Below, piece by piece: positions 5,304-5,338 of a DNA stretch of 5,338 bases. Both the position numbers and the translations under genes were made by a program. Position 1 is the first letter of the stretch; each line of letters starts with the position of its first letter. This stretch comes from DASSHC01 sp035693105 (lineage in GTDB: Bacteria > Chloroflexota > Chloroflexia > Thermomicrobiales > Thermomicrobiaceae), in contig DASSHC010000367.1 of the NCBI GenBank assembly GCA_035693105.1, positions 1 to 5,338 of the forward strand, written 5' to 3'. Below the pieces are notes generated by a model that was given only the letters and a program-made list of their open reading frames with translations, was not told the DNA's origin and made no database searches.

Positions 5304-5338
5304 AATATTTAACCTGTCATCCCGAGCGCAGTCGAGGG
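5232..5338. repeat. Dispersed-type repeat in inverted pair (25/26 match), MITE-like
   Basis: The left arm 5232-5257 begins CCCTCGACTACGCTCGGG and ends ATGACAGG. The right arm 5313-5338 is its reverse complement with one mismatch (A versus G at 5241). The 55-nt centre includes an AT-rich patch (CACAATATTTAA), unlike the surroundings. I recall close variants of this core as abundant intergenic repeats in Chloroflexota and other bacteria. There is no transposase, and the window ends at the last base of the right arm, so its full extent and any target duplication are hidden. Confidence 0.7.

Noticed and set aside
5193..5338. CRISPR array or complete insertion sequence
   Set aside because: Only two inverted copies of each repeat are present, not regularly spaced direct repeats, and no transposase is encoded.

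Overview
This is a GC-rich bacterial window, most consistent with a Chloroflexota (Thermomicrobia-like) genome and less likely an actinobacterium. The pointers are an F420-type luciferase-like monooxygenase, several compact toxin-antitoxin (TA) modules of the kind common in that phylum, very GC-biased codon use in the metabolic genes, and an inverted pair of the dispersed repeat containing CCTCGACT(G/A)CGCTCGGGATGACA. The lineage is an inference from family content only.

Layout. The minus-strand block from 1 to about 1440 holds a lone AbrB/MazE-type antitoxin (181-432) and a Phd/VapC pair (antitoxin 997-1317, PIN toxin 635-1018). What looks like the last ~20 codons of a second PIN toxin (105-173) follows the AbrB gene. 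The plus-strand block 1500-3183 holds a luciferase-like (LLM) F420-dependent oxidoreductase and radC in one apparent operon. The minus-strand block 3214-3938 is an intact toxin-first HigBA (RelE/Gp49-like toxin, XRE antitoxin) with a 4-nt ATGA overlap. The plus-strand gene 4114-5091 encodes an M29-aminopeptidase-like metalloprotein. From 5092 to the end no gene is seen, only GC-rich hairpins and inverted repeats.

The window alternates very GC-rich, plus-strand housekeeping or metabolic genes with less GC-rich, minus-strand TA cassettes. That looks like repeated insertion of small TA cassettes between core genes.

The most informative signal is the antitoxin/toxin junction at 1024-1027. The minus strand reads AGGA where an ATGA stop/start overlap would give both proteins their expected ends. 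One base change there would explain both the nine extra antitoxin residues and the missing toxin ATG. Together with the PIN-less AbrB gene, this suggests two of the three TA modules are decaying or have been detoxified, while HigBA looks intact. No wholly new multi-gene system is evident.
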